From positions 1 to 62,313 of the forward strand of contig JAPKBG010000012.1 of the NCBI GenBank assembly GCA_028823485.1: a DNA stretch of 62,313 nt, written 5' to 3'. How positions within the stretch are numbered: the stretch's first letter is position 1; each line of letters opens with the position of its first letter. The notes under the pieces were generated by a model. It was not told where the DNA came from. It made no database searches and saw only the letters and a program-made list of their open reading frames with translations. Origin of the DNA: Methylophilaceae bacterium. GTDB taxonomy: Bacteria > Pseudomonadota > Gammaproteobacteria > Burkholderiales > Methylophilaceae. Made by a program: the position numbers and the translations under genes. Below are positions 58,584 through 62,313 of the stretch, in pieces.

Positions 58584-59321
58584 GTGGCAAAAGTAGCTAA
58601 AAAGAATAACCTAGAACGCATCTTGCATAATCAGGGCCACGGCGCACGCAAACTTTGTCGTATTATGATTATCAATGAAGATATCACCGTTAACGGTGAA
58701 ATGTGTGATGATCCAAGCGCCATGTTTGAGTTGGCTGGCATGCAATACACCATCAAAGGCGATGTATGGGATTACAAAGAAAAATCCTATCTCATGATGC
58801 ACAAACCCAGCAACTACGAGTGCACACACAAAACCCAACACCACCCAACCATTTATAGCCTATTACCGCACCCATTAGTCGAACGCGGCGTACAAACCAT
58901 TGGCAGACTAGATGAAGACACCACAGGGCTGATTTTAATCTCTGACGACGGCCAGTTTATCCACAAAATGAGCTCACCTAAACACAAAGTCCCCAAAGTC
59001 TACGAAGTGACCTGCAAACACCCCGTCGATGACGAACAAATCGCCCATATACTCAGCGGAGTCCAACTCGTCGATGAAGATGCGCCTATCGCCGCCCTAG
59101 CCTGTACTCGAACTTCTGACAACGTCATCCACATGACCCTAGCCGAAGGAAAATACCACCAAGTCAAACGCATGGTCTCGGCCATTAGTAATCGCGTAGA
59201 AGGCTTGAAACGGATTAAAATTGGAGAGCTAGCATTGCCAGAAGACCTAAAAGTTGGCGAATGGCGATGGCTAAATGATGGTGATATGGCGGCATTAAGT
59301 AACAAGAGCAGTAATGTCTAA
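58584..59321 (+). CDS. RsuA-type 16S rRNA pseudouridine synthase
   Basis: A 245-residue pseudouridine synthase of the RsuA/RluB/E/F family. An S4-like N-terminal domain (LERILHNQGHGARKLCRIMI) is followed by the catalytic domain with the active aspartate in TIGRLDEDTTGLILISDDGQ, then KVPKVYEVT and GKYHQVKRMVSAI. RsuA (16S U516) is the closest named member, although assignment among RsuA/RluE-like enzymes is not secure. The C-terminal peptide ALPEDLKVGEWRW is duplicated at 16254-16293. Confidence 0.9.
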   Translation: MAKVAKKNNLERILHNQGHGARKLCRIMIINEDITVNGEMCDDPSAMFELAGMQYTIKGDVWDYKEKSYLMMHKPSNYECTHKTQHHPTIYSLLPHPLVERGVQTIGRLDEDTTGLILISDDGQFIHKMSSPKHKVPKVYEVTCKHPVDDEQIAHILSGVQLVDEDAPIAALACTRTSDNVIHMTLAEGKYHQVKRMVSAISNRVEGLKRIKIGELALPEDLKVGEWRWLNDGDMAALSNKSSNV

Positions 59322-59513
59322 AAAGATATCGTTTATTTTCAATAAGAAATATGTAATGCATTTTTTAACACATGGTGAAAAGTACCAGCTTGTGATTATT
59401 GGCGCTTTAGCTTTAATATAGAATTTTAATTTCAAAGAAAAATAGCCTGAGCCTTTAATTTAGTCCTTAACAGTTGTATTTGCAGGTATTGCGTTAAAGA
59501 AGATAATCATTAA

Positions 59514-59693
59514 AACAAACTAGATGAAGAAATAGAAAAAATCACATCTAGGTCAGGCCAAATAAATGACTGGTATTCAAATGATCAATTCACCGATTCA
59601 GAGCATATTGCAGTTTATAAAAAAGATCCTGCAATAAAAATTGCACAACATACAGAATATCGGTTGACCTTACTTTGCCACTTTTTAAATTAA
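59514..59693 (+). pseudogene. Start-less coding remnant, unidentified
   Basis: An open stretch between stops reads …LDEEIEKITSRSGQINDW…, …HIAVYKKDPAIKIAQHTEYR…, ending at TAA 59691-59693. Its amino acid makeup looks like real protein but no ATG or ribosome site precedes it and no family is recognised. Confidence 0.3.
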
Positions 59694-59883
59694 AATAAAT
59701 TTGTGAGCTATACCTGGAAATTGTGAGAGAGTTTTATCATTTTCGGGGAAATGACCCAAATGCAGAAGAACTTACATTTTGAAAAAGCCAAGCTAAAAAG
59801 TCAAATTTAAGACTATACCTTACTCTCTACAACTCAGACACCAACTAAGAAAGCGTGTCCTATAGAAAGCATTGAAACAAAAA

Positions 59884-59911
59884 AACCCAATGAATAATCA
59901 ATGGGTTTTTT
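59884..59911. terminator. Probable rho-independent terminator
   Basis: AACCCAATGA-ATAA-TCAATGGGTT, a 10-bp stem with one A/A mismatch, with an A run before and a T run after it. It probably served a gene that has since decayed, or the RsuA-type gene upstream. Confidence 0.6.
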
Positions 59912-60063
59912 AAATTTATGGTTCCAAGCCTTAATAAAACAACCTTTTTAAAGTCATTAAAATATAAGCAATGCAAATATTGTTATATTTAACTATCCCT
60001 AAAGTTACCCCATATAAAAAGTGATATCGACTATCACTAAAGCACATTATATATTTCCAAATA

Positions 60064-60543
60064 TTACTTAACGGCCTTTGCTTCGGTTGTTAATGTTTTT
60101 GTTGTCAAATTTGAATTAACAACATCAGGTCTCACAGACCAAAGAATTGCTAGCACTTCATTTTGCTCTTGCGGTCCTACCTTATTTTTAGCTAATGCTG
60201 CCATGACATCATCAATAACTGCGTTAAATTCTGCTTCGTTAATGTTCATTGTGGCATGTGTAGCTTTCATCGCTTTACCAGAATATTTTACATCAGCACC
60301 TGTCGCCATTGCAAAAATTTCATACACTTTTTGTTTAACGTATTCGCCATCACTGTCCTCAAAACGGTTTTTTACGATAGGGTTAGAAGTATGATTAGCC
60401 CAAGTGTCTGCAACAATTTGTCTGGCGACCTTCTCCCCGCCCATACGGTCAAACAATGAAGGTCTTTTCGCCTCTTCTGCAAACGAGCCGATTGAGAAAC
60501 ATAATATACTTACTGATAATAAGGTGTTGAGTAGTTTTTTCAT
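60064..60543 (-). CDS. Exported group 1 truncated haemoglobin-like protein
   Basis: About 159 residues from ATG 60543, chosen because MKKLLNTLLSVSILCFSIGSFAEE is a normal signal peptide; a start 13 codons upstream would bury it. The mature part is a 2/2 globin of the GlbN type: SLFDRMGGEKVARQIVADTW, NRFEDSDGEYVKQKVYEI, then the proximal histidine region MKATHATMNINEAEF. Globins of this group bind O2 or NO; export to the periplasm is unusual. It lies near a thiol-disulfide protein and an MFS transporter on the same strand, 255 bases away. Confidence 0.82.
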   Translation of the reverse strand: MKKLLNTLLSVSILCFSIGSFAEEAKRPSLFDRMGGEKVARQIVADTWANHTSNPIVKNRFEDSDGEYVKQKVYEIFAMATGADVKYSGKAMKATHATMNINEAEFNAVIDDVMAALAKNKVGPQEQNEVLAILWSVRPDVVNSNLTTKTLTTEAKAVK

Positions 60544-60726
60544 AATTGTATCCCCTTGGTAAATTTTATTTATATGAATCAAACGTACTGTCTGCTTGAT
60601 TTGTATTTACACTTTATAAGTAAAGTACACAGTGGTAAATACGTATAACTACCTGAAATTTTGTTATATTCTGAAGTGTTTTTTTCGTTATTCATTTGTT
60701 ATCACTAGTAAAACAATTTGACTTAG

Positions 60727-60741
60727 ATTGTTAAAAACAAT
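60727..60741. promoter_or_regulatory. Palindrome ATTGTT-AAA-AACAAT
   Basis: A perfect 6-bp inverted repeat with a 3-base centre, between the globin gene and the TlpA-like gene. It does not match FNR (TTGAT-N4-ATCAA). It could be an operator or a weak hairpin. Confidence 0.3.
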
Positions 60742-60797
60742 GGCTTAAAGTTCTGATGCTTAAGCAATATTTAATATAAAGGTGTTTATTTTTTTGT

Positions 60798-61328
60798 TCA
60801 ATTTTCACGATATAGTGGCTTTCCATTTTTAATAACGTCTTCTAAAATCTGTGTCGTTATTTCACCATTTACCTGATAAACCATTTTACCTTTTGGATTG
60901 TAAAAAAATGTAATTGGGACTGTATTCACTGGTACGCCAATTGCTCTGCTGGCAATTTCCCCACTGACAAGTAATAGTGGATAGTCAATAAGATAGGTTG
61001 AAGCGAAATTAGCTAAATATTCTTTTTCAGGAATACCAAAGCTTTCTAACTCTAAGGTAAGTCCTAAGACCATGGCATCCTTCTCATAATGGCGATCATG
61101 AAAGCTTGCAAGATCAAATAGTTCACGCCGACAATATGGGCAAGCTGTAGCCCATACATTGACAACAACCCATTTTCCTTTACCAATATATTCGCTTAAT
61201 GTGTGTTGCTTGCCATCTAACCCTTCCAGCAAAGGATTGTGCTCCTGAGAAAAAGCTGTCCAAGTTAAAACTAACGATATCAAAGTGAAAATGCAAAGAC
61301 ACTTTTTTTTAAATATAGCTATAAACAT
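60798..61328 (-). CDS. TlpA/ResA-like thiol-disulfide protein
   Basis: A 176-residue thioredoxin-fold protein with an N-terminal signal or anchor (about residues 8-27) and active site Cys63-PY-Cys66 in VVNVWATACPYCRREL. The cis-proline loop is VPVNTVPITFFY. It is expected to reduce or oxidise thiols outside the cytoplasm, as in cytochrome c maturation or copper-site assembly. The CPYC motif is less common than CxxC variants such as CEPC in TlpA. It lies 32 bases after the MFS gene and is likely in its operon. Confidence 0.88.
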   Translation of the reverse strand: MFIAIFKKKCLCIFTLISLVLTWTAFSQEHNPLLEGLDGKQHTLSEYIGKGKWVVVNVWATACPYCRRELFDLASFHDRHYEKDAMVLGLTLELESFGIPEKEYLANFASTYLIDYPLLLVSGEIASRAIGVPVNTVPITFFYNPKGKMVYQVNGEITTQILEDVIKNGKPLYREN

Positions 61329-61360
61329 AGGAATTCACCTTACTTACTCACTCAACAACA

Positions 61361-62313
61361 TCAATTAATAGATTCAGAACCGCTATCGCCACGATGTAAC
61401 GTTTCCTCACCCCAACACAATAAAATAGCACCTGATACAAACATAGCGATAGCAATAAACTGAAATGCTATTTCTACCGAATGGCTTAATTGAACAATTA
61501 CTCCAATACAAAATGCACCAATAGCATAACCTAAGTCTCGCCAAAAACGATACATGCCAATTGCAGAGCTACGCCACCTTTTATCGGCTAGATCAGCAAT
61601 TGATGCTGAAAGCGTAGGATAAAGCATAGCCATTCCAATACCAGAAAGTCCTGCTGAAAATAAATACCAATTTAAATTACTCTCAAACAACATGGCAGCA
61701 ACGCCTAGGCCACAAATCCACATGCCACATACACTTAATATATGACGTCCTATACGATCAGATAACCATCCAGAAATTGGTTGCAATAGACCCCAAACAA
61801 TACCGTATATGCCAACCACCCATCCTATATTTTTTAAGCTAATACCTAATTGCAGCATAAAGATTGGGTATAAAATCCAGACCAGCGCATCTACAAACTT
61901 CTCGACCAACCCTGCTTGGCAAATTGCCATGAACCTTTTATCTTGCCAAGAAATACGTTTAAATAGTTGCAGTGTCGTCAATTGTAGACCGTTATTCACA
62001 GTAATATTTTTCAATGCTACTTCTGTCGTGCTATCGGATTTTGCCCAATGCAATGTGTCTTTTACAAATAACATTGTCATGCTAATCGCAAGTAAGCTAG
62101 TAGATATTCCTGTAACCAATAAACTTAATCTTGCCCCAATCGTTGCAGCAAGTTGCGCTGTTACAATTCCTGCAATAGCAAGTCCTAAATACCCAACAGC
62201 TTCATTCAAGCCAATCGCTAAACCTCGCTCGTTTTGATGCGCAAAATCAAGCTTAGAGGCTTGAGTCATTGACCAACATAGGCCTTGATTAACCCCTAAC
62301 AATACTGTAGCAG
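61361..62313 (-). CDS. MFS transporter (partial, 5' end beyond the window)
   Basis: The frame is open to the window edge, so the N-terminal helices are missing. The visible ~317 residues contain about nine membrane helices. A MFS cytoplasmic loop pattern is seen in GWLSDRIGRHILSVCGMW (the GxLxDRxGR signature between helices), together with GLAIGLNEAVGYLGLAIAG. This resembles drug-efflux or general transporters of the major facilitator superfamily; the substrate is unknown. It is followed by the TlpA-like gene on the same strand. Confidence 0.85.
   Translation of the reverse strand, partial: ATVLLGVNQGLCWSMTQASKLDFAHQNERGLAIGLNEAVGYLGLAIAGIVTAQLAATIGARLSLLVTGISTSLLAISMTMLFVKDTLHWAKSDSTTEVALKNITVNNGLQLTTLQLFKRISWQDKRFMAICQAGLVEKFVDALVWILYPIFMLQLGISLKNIGWVVGIYGIVWGLLQPISGWLSDRIGRHILSVCGMWICGLGVAAMLFESNLNWYLFSAGLSGIGMAMLYPTLSASIADLADKRWRSSAIGMYRFWRDLGYAIGAFCIGVIVQLSHSVEIAFQFIAIAMFVSGAILLCWGEETLHRGDSGSESIN

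Larger units (their letters stand above)
59322..60063. other. Degenerate AT-rich intergenic region
   Basis: About 740 bases with many stops in all frames. It holds one coherent start-less stretch (59514-59693, listed separately), and a hairpin at 59884-59911. Nothing else could be recognised. The region looks like the remains of one or more lost genes. Confidence 0.5.

Noticed and set aside
60727-60741. FNR/CRP-type site between the globin and thiol-protein genes
   Set aside because: ATTGTT-AAA-AACAAT has neither TTGAT/ATCAA nor TGTGA/TCACA halves; listed only as an unnamed palindrome.

Overview
The window looks like chromosomal DNA of a betaproteobacterium, most likely a Methylophilaceae-type methylotroph (Methylotenera/Methylophilus-like). 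This is inferred from the flavour of the proteins: EF-P with Arg32 plus EarP, an AddAB-type recombination nuclease pair, the ftsK-lolA-rarA-serS order, a type III glutamine synthetase, and moderate AT-richness. No search was run. Most of it is ordinary housekeeping sequence. I saw no rRNA, tRNA, CRISPR array or intact insertion sequence.

Layout. 1-3.4 kb: end of an upstream gene, a YchJ-family protein, an unknown protein and an ABC-F ATPase. 3.5-9.8 kb: a plus-strand run of yhdP, a nitrilase-superfamily amidase and tldD, followed by a broken DUF2934 gene. 10.2-12 kb: efp and its rhamnosyltransferase gene earP. 12-15.2 kb: a copper-type operon with a small secreted cysteine protein, a TolC-family lipoprotein and a Tat-exported multicopper oxidase. 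15.3-15.9 kb: YkvA and a Bfd-like ferredoxin. 15.9-17 kb: mobile-element remains (tail of an IS110/IS1111 transposase, pieces of a REP-associated transposase, GTCAGGTC-type repeats, and a 40-bp piece of a pseudouridine synthase gene). 17-19.1 kb: type III glutamine synthetase behind a possible sigma-54 promoter. 19.4-20.7 kb: decayed small genes and the C-terminal remnant of a protein kinase. 20.7-33 kb: greB, AddB/AddA-like proteins, an MscS channel, a DedA/YqaA protein and mfd. 33.3-42.3 kb: rpiA, mltF, the serS/rarA/lolA/ftsK operon and divergent trxB. 42.5-51 kb: SulP transporter, an Smr protein with an internal duplication, a TetR regulator, an ABC exporter, ispF/ispD, a dead diguanylate cyclase gene and amtB. 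51.4-59.3 kb: DUF3301 protein, gluQ, a TonB-dependent siderophore receptor with a Fur box, hslO, an RNA methyltransferase, a dead membrane-protein gene, an LrgA/LrgB pair and an RsuA-type pseudouridine synthase. 59.3-62.3 kb: degenerate DNA, then an exported truncated haemoglobin, a TlpA-like thiol protein and an MFS transporter running off the end.

How parts fit together. Nitrogen: GSIII and AmtB provide ammonium uptake and assimilation, and the kinase remnant may be what is left of a nitrate-assimilation locus. Envelope: YhdP, LolA, MltF, MscS and LrgAB. Metals: the multicopper oxidase/TolC operon and the siderophore receptor. DNA and RNA upkeep: Mfd, AddAB, RarA, GreB and several tRNA/rRNA modification enzymes.

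The most notable pattern is erosion. At least six genes have been lost to point lesions and remain legible (DUF2934, small exported protein, kinase, GGDEF, membrane protein, transposases), scattered between intact operons. No complete new system is visible. The best leads are the possible guide-RNA relic of an IS1111-type element, the chimeric rsuA fragment, the exact 90-residue duplication in the Smr protein, and the periplasmic globin/thiol-protein neighbourhood.
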